Shown: positions 27,584-37,422, counted from the stretch's first letter. The stretch is DNA of 64,000 bases from an uncultured Oxalobacter sp. (GCA_934277985.1 CAKQWF010000003.1:258097-322096), one strand, 5' to 3'. Translations and numbers: made by a program. The notes: generated from the sequence alone by a model not told the origin.

Positions 27584-28750
27584 TTAACGCAAAGTATTGA
27601 TAAATCGTACCAAACCGGAGGCCAAATCTGCGTGGAGTGCCAATTTTTTCGCCCAGTCCCTGCCATACTGTTTCAATGATGGCAAAATTTCCAGAAATTT
27701 TTCTCCGTTTTCGTCGTCGCAGCACATCTCTCCAACCCCGTTCCATGCATACCAGAAATGCCGAACCGTTTCTGCATGCACCGCCGGCAAACCTGCCAGA
27801 TAGCAATCGAGAAATGCATCGAGTTTGACACGATGGGCATCATCTTCCTGAGGATAGATATGCCAGACAAAAGGACGCGCTGCCCACTGTGCCCGGACAA
27901 ACGAATCCTCGCCACGGACGAAATTGAGGTCGCAAGACCATAACAGGCGGTCATAATCGGCCTGTGGCACCATCGGCAATATCCTGACGGTCAATGTTCC
28001 CTTGCGAAACTGTGTTCCGGCCTGCGCCGGCCGCTGCATGAACGACACCAACACGTCCGTCGCAACCCCTTCCGGTACCAGACAAACGATCTCATGGCCA
28101 TACCGTCCGAAGAGATCGAACAATGAAAACACCGGCGCATCGGGATAACAGAAAAGTGAAACCAGCAGCGGACGTTTCGCACCGTCCGCCCTCTCCGGTG
28201 GCAAAAAACGGGCGATACCCGACGAATCGGTCTGCCATGCGTCACGCTCGTCGAACAAACCCGCTTCCCGTATCAGGCCACCGGTATTGCCGGCAAACCC
28301 CGGAAAATAAAAATATTTCGTCAATGGTATCCAGGACTGCGGCGAAGCCATGAGATGGCTCTCGCCGACCCATGATTCCGCACTCAGATATTCCAGATTG
28401 ATCCAGACCGGCGCATGCAGTCTTTCCGCCATGCGTCGGACATATGATTCCGGCAAACGCGCGCCGAAACCTTCGATCACCACGTCGGGTATATCATCCG
28501 GCAAAAAAAACGGAAAGGCCTCAGGCCATAACATAACGGAAACACCGGAAACTTTCTGTTCAACCCTGTCTGGCAGGATTTCAGGACAGATTTTTTGCAA
28601 AACCTCCGGCTTGTCAATCCACAACCTGACACGAAAGCCGTATTCACCCGCCAACTGTCTGGCAAGACGCCAGCAAACCCCCGCATCACCGAAATTGTCG
28701 ATAACCTGACAAAACAGATCGAGCCGTTTTCCCGACGAATCCGTATACAT
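27584..28750 (-). CDS. earP: EF-P arginine rhamnosyltransferase EarP
   Basis: Transfers rhamnose from dTDP-beta-L-rhamnose to Arg32 of EF-P. The 388 residues match the DUF2331/EarP family: LDLFCQVIDNFGDAGVCWRL at the N-terminus (including the conserved Asp of the active site), DIPDVVIEGFGARLP, and the C-terminal WSCDLNFVRGEDSFVRAQWA stretch with the donor-binding Arg-Gly-Glu-Asp, then GRPF-like ARPFVWHIYPQEDDAH. It is a GT-B fold protein of family GT104. It lies immediately before efp, the usual arrangement for this pathway. Confidence 0.96.
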   Translation of the reverse strand: MYTDSSGKRLDLFCQVIDNFGDAGVCWRLARQLAGEYGFRVRLWIDKPEVLQKICPEILPDRVEQKVSGVSVMLWPEAFPFFLPDDIPDVVIEGFGARLPESYVRRMAERLHAPVWINLEYLSAESWVGESHLMASPQSWIPLTKYFYFPGFAGNTGGLIREAGLFDERDAWQTDSSGIARFLPPERADGAKRPLLVSLFCYPDAPVFSLFDLFGRYGHEIVCLVPEGVATDVLVSFMQRPAQAGTQFRKGTLTVRILPMVPQADYDRLLWSCDLNFVRGEDSFVRAQWAARPFVWHIYPQEDDAHRVKLDAFLDCYLAGLPAVHAETVRHFWYAWNGVGEMCCDDENGEKFLEILPSLKQYGRDWAKKLALHADLASGLVRFINTLR

Positions 28751-28778
28751 GTCAAATACCGAAGCTGGCGGTCATGCC

Positions 28779-29576
28779 TTATTCGGCTGCTTTCAACAGT
28801 GGCAACATCTGTGCGAAGACCCGGGGCGTACCTGCCACGATATTTCCCGATTCCAGAAAACCGGATTCTCCGCCGAAGTCGGCCACGATACCGCCTGCCT
28901 CCGATACCAGCAGCGAACCGGCAGCGATATCCCAGATATTGAGCGCCTTTTCGTAATAACCGTCATAGCGACCGCATGCCACATAAGCCAGATCCAGTGC
29001 AGCGGAACCCGGACGGCGAACAGCCTGGCAATTCATCGTCATGGTTTCGAACATACGCAGAAATTCCTTCAGCGCTTCGGGATTTTTCTTGCGGCCTGCA
29101 AAGCCCGTTCCGATCAGCGCCCTGGAAAGACGATCCGTTTTGCTGACACGGATACGGCGGTTGTTCAGAAAAGCACCTGCGCCCTTCGACGCGGTGAACA
29201 GATCGTTATGAACCGGATCGTAAATCACGCCCTGAGTGATCACACCGCGCTGGCGCAATGCGATCGATACACAATAGCAGGGAAAACCGTGCATGAAATT
29301 GGTCGTTCCATCGATCGGATCGATGATCCAGACATTTTCGCTTTCGTCATTCATGCCGTTCGAGGCACCCGATTCTTCAGCCAGAATGGCATGCGACGGA
29401 TAGGCAGAAAGCAGCACATCGATGATCTTCGCCTCTGCAGCCTTGTCCACTTCCGTGACAAAATCGTTCTGTTCTTTCTGTTCGACAGCGATCTGTTCAA
29501 GATCGAATGAAGCGCGGTTGATGATCGTTCCGGCAAGGCGAGCCGCCTTTACCGCCGTATTAAGCATTGGTTGCAT
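28779..29576 (-). CDS. suhB: Inositol-1-monophosphatase SuhB
   Basis: Mg-dependent phosphatase that also binds the rRNA transcription antitermination complex in E. coli. From the ATG at 29576 it is 265 residues, normal for the family; the open frame continues about 100 codons further but that extension is not family-like. Metal-site motifs are [26 protein letters not shown] and the C-terminal [17 protein letters not shown]. It ends 28 bases before the earP start on the same strand and is divergent from trmJ. Confidence 0.94.
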   Translation of the reverse strand: MQPMLNTAVKAARLAGTIINRASFDLEQIAVEQKEQNDFVTEVDKAAEAKIIDVLLSAYPSHAILAEESGASNGMNDESENVWIIDPIDGTTNFMHGFPCYCVSIALRQRGVITQGVIYDPVHNDLFTASKGAGAFLNNRRIRVSKTDRLSRALIGTGFAGRKKNPEALKEFLRMFETMTMNCQAVRRPGSAALDLAYVACGRYDGYYEKALNIWDIAAGSLLVSEAGGIVADFGGESGFLESGNIVAGTPRVFAQMLPLLKAAE

Positions 29577-29720
29577 AGCGTATTCGTATAAAAACGTCAC
29601 CGGCCATATCGGAAAAAAAGGCACAGTGTCATAATGATTCACCGAAAACGGACAAACCGGCAAAAAAACAGGACATGACCGGAATATGCCGTTTTGTTTT
29701 TCATAAACTTTATATTGTAA

Positions 29721-30500
29721 ATGAACCTGCCAGAAACCGACACATCCATTTTTCACTCGTTGCGTTTTGTCCTTGTCGAAACCAGCCATCCCGGCAATGT
29801 CGGCGCGGCGGCACGCGCCATCAAAACCATGGGATTCCATCATCTTGTGCTGGTGCGTCCCCGCTTCGACAATGTTCTCACCCATGAGGAAGCCATTGCT
29901 TTCGCCAGCGGTGCCCAGGATATTCTGGAAAACGCGGAAATCGTCGACAACATTGAAAAAGCGCTGGACGGCTGCCGGTTCGCTGCTGCCGTATCGGCAC
30001 GGTTACGCGAATTCTCGCCCCCTGTCCTGACGCCGAGAAAATTTGCCGAAACCGTCTTGCCGGACGTGCGGATCAACTGTGCACTCGTCTTCGGAAACGA
30101 GCGCTATGGCTTGCCCAACGATGCCGTCGAATCCTGTCAGGCGCTCATCCACATTCCCGCCAACCCGGTTTACTCATCCCTCAATCTCGCACAGGCCGTT
30201 CAGGTTCTGGCTTATGAAAGCCGGATCGCACTACTGCGAAACGACACATCCGTAACGGAAAACAGCCCCGTCGGTTTCCATGGACAACCTGCATCCGTCG
30301 AACAGATTCACGGCATGCTGACTCATCTGGAAGAAGCGCTGACCGCCATCGGATTCCTGAATCCGGACAATCCAAAAAAACTGATGCCACGCCTCAAAAG
30401 GCTGTTTTCGCGAAGCGGTCTTGAAACGGAAGAAGTGAATATTCTGCGCGGCATCGCACGACAAATCGAAAAACGCCTGACTACCGGACAAAGGGAATGA
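29721..30500 (+). CDS. trmJ: tRNA (cytidine/uridine-2'-O-)-methyltransferase TrmJ
   Basis: SPOUT-class enzyme that methylates the 2'-OH of position 32 in several tRNAs. It has 259 residues: [20 protein letters not shown] at the N-terminus, then the knot motifs [33 protein letters not shown] (SAM pocket), and a helical C-terminal extension typical of TrmJ. It is convergent with lexA: one base separates the two stop codons. Confidence 0.94.
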   Translation: MNLPETDTSIFHSLRFVLVETSHPGNVGAAARAIKTMGFHHLVLVRPRFDNVLTHEEAIAFASGAQDILENAEIVDNIEKALDGCRFAAAVSARLREFSPPVLTPRKFAETVLPDVRINCALVFGNERYGLPNDAVESCQALIHIPANPVYSSLNLAQAVQVLAYESRIALLRNDTSVTENSPVGFHGQPASVEQIHGMLTHLEEALTAIGFLNPDNPKKLMPRLKRLFSRSGLETEEVNILRGIARQIEKRLTTGQRE

Positions 30501-30501
30501 A

Positions 30502-31140
30502 TCACTGCCAGATACGCAACAGCCCGACAACCAGTCCTTCAATCCTGAAACCGTCCGCATCGGTATTGACCCGGATCGGTGCAAAGTCAGGATTTTCGGA
30601 AATCAGTTCGATCATCTGACCGGTCTTGCGGAACCGCTTGACCGTCACATCATCCCCCAGACGTGCCACAACAATCTGCCCGTTCCGAGCCTTTTCCGTT
30701 TTCCTGACAGCGACAAGATCACCTTCCAGAATACCGATATCGCGCATGGACAATCCCCTGACCTTCAACAAATAATCCGGTTTTTCCGAAAAAAGCGACG
30801 GATCCAGAAAATAGGTTTTCTCGACATGCTCCTGGGCCAGAATAGGCGAACCCGCCGCAACACGCCCGACAAGCGGAACCGCATACTGTTCCTGCTTCTG
30901 TGGTTCGGAAAGTGTTATCTTCCCCACGTCATGCAAAAGACGGATACCCCGTGAAATACCCGGAACCATTTCAATGACGCCTTTTCTTGCCAGCGCCTGC
31001 AAATGTTCCTCTGCTGCATTGACGGACTTGAATCCCAGTTCGGCGGCGATTTCCGCGCGTGTCGGCGGGAACCCTGTCTTGTCGATCGACTGGACAATCA
31101 GTTCCAGAATTTCCTGTTGACGTGCGGTCAGCTTTATCAT
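30502..31140 (-). CDS. lexA: SOS repressor LexA
   Basis: Represses DNA-damage genes until RecA filaments trigger self-cleavage. The 212 residues have an N-terminal winged helix ([26 protein letters not shown] as recognition helix) and a C-terminal S24 peptidase-like domain. The cleaved bond is Ala96-Gly97 in RVAAGSP; Ser131 (GLSMRDIG) and Lys168 (VTVKRF) form the catalytic pair at the spacing seen in E. coli. It is divergent from rpsF, and a degenerate LexA-box-like sequence lies about 40 bases upstream. Confidence 0.97.
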   Translation of the reverse strand: MIKLTARQQEILELIVQSIDKTGFPPTRAEIAAELGFKSVNAAEEHLQALARKGVIEMVPGISRGIRLLHDVGKITLSEPQKQEQYAVPLVGRVAAGSPILAQEHVEKTYFLDPSLFSEKPDYLLKVRGLSMRDIGILEGDLVAVRKTEKARNGQIVVARLGDDVTVKRFRKTGQMIELISENPDFAPIRVNTDADGFRIEGLVVGLLRIWQ

Positions 31141-31179
31141 AAGGCCCTCGTAAGAATGGAAACGACTGATAATATTTGA

Positions 31180-31195
31180 CTGGAAATTTTTATAG
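31180..31195. promoter_or_regulatory. Possible LexA box upstream of lexA
   Basis: CTGGAAATTTTTATAG fits CTGT-N8-ACAG at six of eight positions and has the AT-rich centre of such sites. Autoregulation of lexA makes it plausible; the match is imperfect. Confidence 0.35.
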
Positions 31196-31395
31196 TCTGT
31201 TCATTTACCCAGTATTTTAAAAGAGAAAGTGCTGTTTTTCCACCGATTCGACAGCGTTTTTCAGGAAACGCCAAACGGGCCGGTATAGCATATATTGCCA
31301 ATAAATACGTAACGCGGTAAAATTACAGGATTTTCTTCTTCCCGCACCTGACTTGACGCCGGGGCGGGCTATTTTAACGTCCAAAAGGAGTATGC

Positions 31396-31773
31396 ATGCG
31401 TCACTACGAAATCGTCTTTATCGTTCATCCTGACCAGAGCGAACAGGTTCCGGCCATGATCGAACGTTACAAAAACAATGTCACATCGCGCGGCGGAAAA
31501 ATCCATCGTGTTGAAGACTGGGGCCGCCGTCAGCTGGCCTACATGATCAACAAGTTCGCCAAGGCCCACTATGTTCTGATGAACATCGAATGCGACAGCG
31601 AAACCCTGAATGAACTGGAAACCGCATTCAAGTTCAACGATGCCATTTTGCGTCATCTGACCGTCAAAATGAAACATGCTGAAACCGGTCCTTCCCCGAT
31701 GATGAAATCGGCACAGAAGGAAGAATCCGCCAAGGCAGCACCTGCCTCGGCAGAACAGACCGCTTCAGCCTGA
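31396..31773 (+). CDS. rpsF: 30S ribosomal protein bS6
   Basis: Binds bS18 on the platform of the small subunit. It has 125 residues: [19 protein letters not shown] start, [20 protein letters not shown] core, and an Ala/Glu-rich tail. AAAGGAG sits eight bases before the ATG. It is the first gene of rpsF-priB-rpsR-rplI. The short leader could form a GACG/CGTC stem just before the ribosome site, which might serve S6:S18 autoregulation, but this is weak. Confidence 0.98.
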   Translation: MRHYEIVFIVHPDQSEQVPAMIERYKNNVTSRGGKIHRVEDWGRRQLAYMINKFAKAHYVLMNIECDSETLNELETAFKFNDAILRHLTVKMKHAETGPSPMMKSAQKEESAKAAPASAEQTASA

Positions 31774-31785
31774 CAAAACCGCGAC

Positions 31786-31790
31786 AGGAG
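31786..31790 (+). promoter_or_regulatory. Shine-Dalgarno site that points to a CUG start for priB
   Basis: AGGAG is six bases before the CTG at 31797. There is no ATG, GTG or TTG in the priB frame near it. Confidence 0.6.
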
Positions 31791-31796
31791 AATTCC

Positions 31797-32099
31797 CTGA
31801 CTGCTGAAAACCGCCTCCGGCTGACTGCCAGAATCATCGAACGCGAAGCGCTGCGATACACTCCGGCAGGCATACCGGTCATCGCAACCCGATTGTGGCA
31901 TCGTTCCCAACAGTGGGAAGCGGAAATCGGCCGGAACGTCGAATTCGAAATACCTGCCATCGTGATCGGCGATATTTCGGAATCGTTTGCAAAACTGGAA
32001 ACCGGTCCGTTTTACCATTTCACGGGTTTTCTGGCGGCAAAAAGTCTCAAAAGCAGGAATCTTCTGTTTCATATCACCGGCTTTTCATCGATTGAATAG
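31797..32099 (+). CDS. priB: Primosomal replication protein N (PriB), CTG start
   Basis: PriB is a small OB-fold ssDNA-binding protein that helps PriA restart stalled forks. Reading from CTG at 31797 gives 100 residues: the family opening [20 protein letters not shown] followed by GIPV, then [35 protein letters not shown]. The first ordinary start-like codon in frame would drop the first two strands of the OB fold. The gene sits between rpsF and rpsR as in other betaproteobacteria, 23 bases after the rpsF stop. CTG as an initiator would be weak and could keep PriB low within a highly expressed ribosomal operon. Confidence 0.85.
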   Translation: MTAENRLRLTARIIEREALRYTPAGIPVIATRLWHRSQQWEAEIGRNVEFEIPAIVIGDISESFAKLETGPFYHFTGFLAAKSLKSRNLLFHITGFSSIE

Positions 32100-32128
32100 G
32101 CCAAACCTTTTATATACAGGAGCCGAAA

Positions 32129-32413
32129 ATGGCATTTGGTAAAAAATTCGACAAGAACAAAAACAAGGACAAACGCAAACAGCAGAACCCGCTGTTCAAA
32201 CGCAAGAAATTCTGCCGTTTCACCGTAGCCAACGTAGAACAGATCGACTACAAGGATATCGATACCCTGAAAGATTTCATCCAGGAAAACTGCAAGATCA
32301 TGCCGGCTCGCCTGACGGGCACCAAGGCACACTATCAGCGCCAGCTGGACACGGCCATCAAGCGCGCCCGTTTCCTGGCTCTGCTGCCATACACTTCCCT
32401 GCATTCCGCCTGA
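32129..32413 (+). CDS. rpsR: 30S ribosomal protein bS18
   Basis: Partner of bS6. It has 94 residues with a basic N-terminal tail ([15 protein letters not shown]), KFCRFT, and the core [50 protein letters not shown] lies before the ATG. Third gene of its operon. Confidence 0.98.
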   Translation: MAFGKKFDKNKNKDKRKQQNPLFKRKKFCRFTVANVEQIDYKDIDTLKDFIQENCKIMPARLTGTKAHYQRQLDTAIKRARFLALLPYTSLHSA

Positions 32414-32450
32414 TTTTTGCCGGTCAATCTAAAGAATATTGGAGAAAAAA

Positions 32451-32903
32451 ATGCAAGTTATTTTGTTGGAAAAAGTCGGCAATCTCGGCAATCTGGGTGA
32501 TGTCGTCAAGGTCAAGGACGGCTATGCACGCAACTTCCTGATTCCGCAGCGTATGGCACGCCGTGCAACCGCCGCAGCCATCGAAGAATTCGAAGCGAAA
32601 CGCGCCGAACTGGAAAAAGCAGCTGCCGAAAAACTGGCCAATGCCCAGGCACAGGGCGAAAAACTGGAAGGTCTGACCGTCCAGATTCTGCAGAAATCGG
32701 GCGTCGACGGTCGTCTGTTCGGTTCCGTCACCAACTTCGACATCGCCGAAGCGCTTACCAAACAAGGCTTCGACATCCACAAGGCTCAGGTTCGCCTGCC
32801 ACAGGGTCCGTTCAAGACTGTTGGGGACTTCCCTGTTTCCATCGCACTGCATTCCGACGTCGTTGTCGATATCACGGTTTCCGTACTCGGCGAACACATC
32901 TGA
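32451..32903 (+). CDS. rplI: 50S ribosomal protein bL9
   Basis: bL9 has two globular domains joined by a long helix and affects frame maintenance. The ATG at 32451 follows TTGGAG; an in-frame TTG twelve bases earlier overlaps that site and is not the start. It has 150 residues: [32 protein letters not shown], a helix rich in Glu/Ala/Lys, and [16 protein letters not shown]. Last gene of the operon, with a perfect terminator. Confidence 0.98.
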   Translation: MQVILLEKVGNLGNLGDVVKVKDGYARNFLIPQRMARRATAAAIEEFEAKRAELEKAAAEKLANAQAQGEKLEGLTVQILQKSGVDGRLFGSVTNFDIAEALTKQGFDIHKAQVRLPQGPFKTVGDFPVSIALHSDVVVDITVSVLGEHI

Positions 32904-32924
32904 CCGGTTTGCATTCCTTGTCAG

Positions 32925-32953
32925 AAATCCCGGGATATTCCCGGGATTTTTTT
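32925..32953 (+). terminator. Rho-independent terminator of the rpsF-rplI operon
   Basis: AAATCCCGGGA pairs with TCCCGGGATTT across TAT and runs into a T-tract. Confidence 0.92.
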
Positions 32954-33033
32954 GCAGGAATTGCCCCCAGCTATCCATCAACAGGTACGACATGACACAT
33001 CTTCGCTTCCTGTCATACCAATACCGCTCATAC

Positions 33034-33070
33034 AAAAAAACGCCATACGGTATCTGTATGGCGTTTTTTT
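33034..33070. terminator. Bidirectional terminator between rplI and uspA
   Basis: A7-CGCCATAC and GTATGGCG-T7 flank a 7-base loop, giving a T-run on both strands. It serves uspA on the minus strand and backs up the rplI terminator. Confidence 0.9.
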
Positions 33071-33087
33071 GTTAAAGAAAAATACGA

Positions 33088-33546
33088 TTATTTTTTCTTG
33101 CGGATATGGTGAACCAGTACCGGAATCTGGCACAGGTTCAGCACCTTGGTCGTCACACTCCCCAACAGCAGCTGTCCGAGTCCGGAACGGCCATGTGACC
33201 CCATGAAAATCAGGTCGCAATTCTGTTCCTTCGCCGCATCGGCAATGGCAGAACCCGCCGAATTGGAAAACAGCACAATACTCGAAAAAGGAACACCGGC
33301 CTGTTTTGCCGCTTCCTGTACCGGCTGAAGATATTCCATGCCGACCTTGCGCATCATCGAATCATATTCTTCCTCGATCGGATACGTAGGCGGAATGATT
33401 TCGACGTATACCGGGTACTGGTACTCAGGCGCGACATACACACCGACCACCTCGGATTTGTTGTCCGCCGCAAAAGCGACACCTTCGAGCGCTGCGGCAG
33501 TTGAAAGTTCCGAACCGTCAGTCGGAATCATGATTTTATTGAACAT
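33088..33546 (-). CDS. Universal stress protein UspA family
   Basis: 152 residues, one Usp domain. MFNKIMIPTDGSELSTAA is the typical start with the nucleotide-contacting Asp, and GSHGRSGLGQLLLGSVT is the G-x2-G-x9-G-S ATP-binding motif, so this is the ATP-binding branch. GGGAG precedes the start. Such proteins dimerise and help cells survive starvation and stress; a specific role is not evident. Confidence 0.92.
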   Translation of the reverse strand: MFNKIMIPTDGSELSTAAALEGVAFAADNKSEVVGVYVAPEYQYPVYVEIIPPTYPIEEEYDSMMRKVGMEYLQPVQEAAKQAGVPFSSIVLFSNSAGSAIADAAKEQNCDLIFMGSHGRSGLGQLLLGSVTTKVLNLCQIPVLVHHIRKKK

Positions 33547-33644
33547 GGCTATCTCCCAAAGAAACTGCTGGAAAGAATATTGGCATACCGTTACCGGCTG
33601 TCAGCCAATCCAGAACCTTCTGTTAGACTAATTTAAGAATGACA

Positions 33645-34955
33645 TTACATCAATTCCTCAAGTCGTATTTTCGTCACTTTTCCCATCACCGTTGACAATT
33701 TTTCCACTTTTTCGATGGCAGCATTCATATTCTTTTCCTGCGTCATATGCGTCAGGATGATGATATCGACCAGCGTTTCTCCTTCCATCGGTTCCTTTTG
33801 CAGGAAAGCATCGATGGAAATTTTCAGGTCGGCCAGAATACGCGTGATATCCGCCAGAACCCCTGGCTGATCCTTGACCTGCATTCTCAGGTAATAACTG
33901 GTAGTGACTTCCGACATCGGCAGAATCGGCGTATTCGTCAGTGCATCCGGCTGGAATGCCAGATGGGGAACGCGATGCTCCGGATCGACCGATTCCAGAC
34001 GGGCGATATCGACCAGATCGGCGATCACGGCGGATGCCGTCGGTTCGGAACCTGCACCCTTGCCGTAATACAGGGAAGCGCCGACCGCATCGCTGTTGAC
34101 CAGTACGGCATTCATCGCGCCTTCCACGTTGGCGATCAGACGTTTGGACGGAATCAGCGTCGGATGGACACGCAATTCGATACCGTTTTTCATCCGTTTG
34201 GTGATACCCAGCAACTTGATACGATACCCAAGCTGTTCGGCATACTTGATATCGATAGCCTCCAGGTGCGTAATCCCCTCGACATAGGCCTTGTCGAACT
34301 GGACAGGAATACCGAACGCCAGCGACGACATAATCGTGACCTTGTGTGCGGCATCGAACCCTTCAATATCGAAAGTCGGATCGGATTCGGCATAACCGAG
34401 TTCCTGCGCATTTTTCAGAACCGTATCGAAATCCAGTCCTTTTTCGCGCATTTCCGACAAAATGAAATTGGTCGTACCGTTGATGATGCCGGCGATCCAT
34501 TCGATCCGGTTGGCAGTCAACCCTTCACGCAATGCCTTGATGATCGGAATACCGCCAGCAACGGCAGCCTCGAACGCGACGATCACCTTCCTGTTTTGCG
34601 CCGCCTCGAAAATTTCATTGCCATGCAAAGCCAGCAATGCCTTGTTGGCCGTCACGACATGCTTGCCGTTGGCGATGGCTTTCAGAACGAAATCCTTTGC
34701 GACATCGTAGCCGCCGATCAGTTCCACCACGATATCGATATCGGGATTGTTCACCAGCAGATTGCCGTCCGACACGACCTCGCAATCGCCATTGACGATC
34801 TTGCGTGCCATCTCCACATTGCGGTCGGCAACCATGACGACCTCTATGTTCCGACCGGCACGCCCCCTGATTTCTTTCTGATTCCGTTTCAGTACATTGA
34901 AGGTACCGGAACCGACGGTTCCCAATCCCAGAATTCCAACTTTAACCGGCTTCAT
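33645..34955 (-). CDS. hom: Homoserine dehydrogenase
   Basis: Reduces aspartate semialdehyde to homoserine on the way to threonine and methionine. The 436 residues contain the NAD(P) motif GILGLGTVGSGTF, the catalytic domain with GIINGTTNFIL, GYAESDPTFDIEGFDAAHK (catalytic Lys region), and a C-terminal ACT domain (about 355-430) starting YYLRMQVKDQPGVLADIT, the usual site of threonine feedback. It lies 42 bases after the aminotransferase gene and is probably co-transcribed with it. Confidence 0.96.
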   Translation of the reverse strand: MKPVKVGILGLGTVGSGTFNVLKRNQKEIRGRAGRNIEVVMVADRNVEMARKIVNGDCEVVSDGNLLVNNPDIDIVVELIGGYDVAKDFVLKAIANGKHVVTANKALLALHGNEIFEAAQNRKVIVAFEAAVAGGIPIIKALREGLTANRIEWIAGIINGTTNFILSEMREKGLDFDTVLKNAQELGYAESDPTFDIEGFDAAHKVTIMSSLAFGIPVQFDKAYVEGITHLEAIDIKYAEQLGYRIKLLGITKRMKNGIELRVHPTLIPSKRLIANVEGAMNAVLVNSDAVGASLYYGKGAGSEPTASAVIADLVDIARLESVDPEHRVPHLAFQPDALTNTPILPMSEVTTSYYLRMQVKDQPGVLADITRILADLKISIDAFLQKEPMEGETLVDIIILTHMTQEKNMNAAIEKVEKLSTVMGKVTKIRLEELM

Positions 34956-34997
34956 ATTTCCTTTTTTACCAAATTTCCCTGTTTACCAAATGATATT

Positions 34998-36284
34998 TCA
35001 AACGACTCTCAGTTCCTTTTCCTGACGGATTTTCCCGTACTTTTTCATCGCCAGTTCCTCGGTGCCGAACTTGCGGCGATAGTATTCCAGGAAACGGGCG
35101 ATACGCTCGATGGCATGCGTCAAATCATCCGAATTCGGCAGGAACACCACCCTGAAATGGTCCGGAGCAATCCAGTTGAATCCCGTACCCTGGACAATCA
35201 GAACCTTTTCCCTTTCCAGCAATTCATAAGCGAACTGCTTGTCATCCTGAATCGGATAAATTTCCGGATCCAGTCTCGGGAACATGTAAAGCGACGCTTT
35301 CGCCTTGACGCAAGTCACGCCCGGAATTTCCGTCAGCAACTTGTGCGCCAGATCGCGTTGCCGCGCCAGTCTTCCACCGGGCGCGACCAGATCGTTGATA
35401 CTCTGGTAACCGCCCAGTGCCGTCTGGATGGCGAACTGCCCCGGTACATTCGAACACAACCGCATGGAAGCGAGCATATCCAGACCGACGATATAGTCAC
35501 GGGCATATTTTTTCTCGCCTGAAACGACCATCCAGCCGACACGATAGCCGCAGGAACGGTAATTTTTCGACAAGCCGTTCATGGTGATGAACAGCACATC
35601 GTTGGCGAGCGAAGCCATCGACGTATGCGTGACACCATCGTACAGACACTTGTCGTAGATTTCATCGGCGAACACGATCAGCTGATGTTCACGTGCCAGA
35701 TCGACGATTTTTTTCAACAATTCGTCTGGATACAGCGCACCGGTCGGATTGTTCGGATTGATGACGACGATCGCCTTCGTATGCGGCGTGATTTTCGATT
35801 CGATATCGGCGATATCCGGCATCCAGTCGTTTTCCTCGTCGCACAGATAATGCACGGCCTTGCCGCCCGCCAGCGTGACCGCCGCCGTCCACAACGGATA
35901 ATCCGGCGTCGGTACCAGCACTTCGTCACCGTTGTCCAGAAGCGCCTGCATACTCATGACAATCAGCTCGGAAGCGCCGTTGCCGATATAAATATCGTCG
36001 ATCGTCACACCCTTGATATTTTTCTGCTGCGTGTACTGCATAATCGCTTTCCGGGACGCGAACATGCCTTTGGAATCGGAATACGGCGCGGCATTGAGCA
36101 TATTCTTGATCATATCGCGCACGATTTCGTCAGGCGGTTCGAAACCGAACGCACCGACATTGCCGATGTTCAGTTTGATGATTTTCTGGCCTTCCGCTTC
36201 CATTTGCCGCGCTCTTTCCAGAACGGGTCCGCGTATGTCATAACAAACATTTGCCAGCTTTTTCGATTTGTTGATAAGGTGCAT
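34998..36284 (-). CDS. alaA: Alanine transaminase AlaA-like aminotransferase
   Basis: Fold-type I PLP enzyme making alanine from pyruvate with glutamate. The 428 residues begin with SKKLANVCYDIRGPVLERA and KLNIGNVGAFGFEPPDEI, both diagnostic of the AlaA/YfbQ group. INPNNPTGALYP is the cofactor loop and MNGLSKNYRSCGYRVGW holds the PLP lysine. A clear GGGAG precedes the ATG. Pairing with hom suggests coordinated amino-acid synthesis; in betaproteobacteria these two are often neighbours. Confidence 0.92.
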   Translation of the reverse strand: MHLINKSKKLANVCYDIRGPVLERARQMEAEGQKIIKLNIGNVGAFGFEPPDEIVRDMIKNMLNAAPYSDSKGMFASRKAIMQYTQQKNIKGVTIDDIYIGNGASELIVMSMQALLDNGDEVLVPTPDYPLWTAAVTLAGGKAVHYLCDEENDWMPDIADIESKITPHTKAIVVINPNNPTGALYPDELLKKIVDLAREHQLIVFADEIYDKCLYDGVTHTSMASLANDVLFITMNGLSKNYRSCGYRVGWMVVSGEKKYARDYIVGLDMLASMRLCSNVPGQFAIQTALGGYQSINDLVAPGGRLARQRDLAHKLLTEIPGVTCVKAKASLYMFPRLDPEIYPIQDDKQFAYELLEREKVLIVQGTGFNWIAPDHFRVVFLPNSDDLTHAIERIARFLEYYRRKFGTEELAMKKYGKIRQEKELRVV

Positions 36285-36469
36285 TTTGTGCTCCCGGAAT
36301 ATGTTTAAGGATGGTGCCCTTCGATACCAGACAATATATCATTCTGATTCATACCCGACACTGAATCAAGACTGAAACCACTAAATGAATAAGCCTATCA
36401 CTTTATGACCGTTTAGGTAAGCAAAAAAAGCATGAGGCGCTATCAGGCCGCATGCCACACAATATCATT

Positions 36470-36853
36470 ATGAAGATCGAACCCGAACAAACCGCATTGC
36501 ATCAAGGCATTTCCGCATACGATGACCATCAAATCGTGATTGCCGGCCGCGCATACCGGCACAGCCTGCTCGCCATGCCCGGCATGATGCCCGTCCACTG
36601 GCCGGTCACAGCCTTCGACACACTCACGATAGACGAACTGATCGCGCTGAAAGCCCTGCGCCCCGACATCATCATACTCGGTACCGGCCGCCACACACGG
36701 CAACTTCCCGGCGACTGGATTTTCACCCTGCTCAAACACGGCCTCATCATCGAATGCATGAACAACCGCGCCGCCTGCGGCACCTGCAACCTCATGCTCG
36801 CCGAGGAACGGAATGTCCTGCTGGCGCTCGTCATGGATGAGATAAATCCATGA
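36470..36853 (+). CDS. Mth938-like domain protein (DUF498/Xcc1710-like)
   Basis: About 127 residues from MKIEPEQTALHQGISAY. The single domain shows the family pattern: IAGRAYRHSLLAMP, IIILGTGRHTRQLP and MNNRAACGTCNLMLAEERNV. Its mitochondrial relative NDUFAF3 assists complex I assembly; the bacterial role is undefined. ATG at 36452 is an alternative start six codons earlier. The stop overlaps an upstream ATG in the bcp frame (36850), but bcp is better started at 36946. Confidence 0.85.
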   Translation: MKIEPEQTALHQGISAYDDHQIVIAGRAYRHSLLAMPGMMPVHWPVTAFDTLTIDELIALKALRPDIIILGTGRHTRQLPGDWIFTLLKHGLIIECMNNRAACGTCNLMLAEERNVLLALVMDEINP

Positions 36854-36945
36854 AAAACGGTTACACTTCCATCATACTGTTTCACACGATGCAAAGTATC
36901 CGAACAGATACCGACACTGCAGAAAAACAAAAAGAGAAAACAACC

Positions 36946-37422
36946 ATGTCAGAAGAAACCATCCAGCTCAACCAGACCATACCCGATTTCACGGCAGATG
37001 CGACCATCAAGCCGTTCAGACTGTCTGACTACAAGGGAAAAAACCTTGTCCTGTATTTCTATCCCAAGGACAATACGCCGGGCTGTACGGCGGAAAGCAT
37101 CGATTTCCGCGACCATTATCAGGAATTTCAGCAATCAGGCACCGAAATCGTCGGCGTCAGCCGCGACAGCCTCAAATCGCACGAAAACTTCGCCAAAAAA
37201 TTCGACCTGCCCTTCCCGCTGATTTCCGACCCCGAAGAAACGCTGTGCAACCGCTTCAACGTCATGAAAACGAAAACCCGTTACGGAAAAGTCGGACGCG
37301 GCATCGAACGCAGCACATTCCTGATTGACCGGAACGGACAACTGGTGAAAGAATGGCGTGGCGTGAAAGTCCCGGGTCACATCGACGAAATACTCGAAGC
37401 GGCACGCGAACTTGACCGCTGA
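36946..37422 (+). CDS. bcp: Thioredoxin-dependent peroxiredoxin, BCP/PrxQ family
   Basis: Reduces hydrogen peroxide and organic peroxides. It has 158 residues from MSEETIQLNQTIPDF, where family similarity begins, with a purine-rich ribosome site. YFYPKDNTPGCTAESIDFRD contains the peroxidatic Cys. The resolving Cys usually five residues later is absent (Ile), so the enzyme is either 1-Cys or uses the Cys in ETLCNRFNV. The open frame extends back to 36850, but that part is not family-like. Confidence 0.94.
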   Translation: MSEETIQLNQTIPDFTADATIKPFRLSDYKGKNLVLYFYPKDNTPGCTAESIDFRDHYQEFQQSGTEIVGVSRDSLKSHENFAKKFDLPFPLISDPEETLCNRFNVMKTKTRYGKVGRGIERSTFLIDRNGQLVKEWRGVKVPGHIDEILEAARELDR

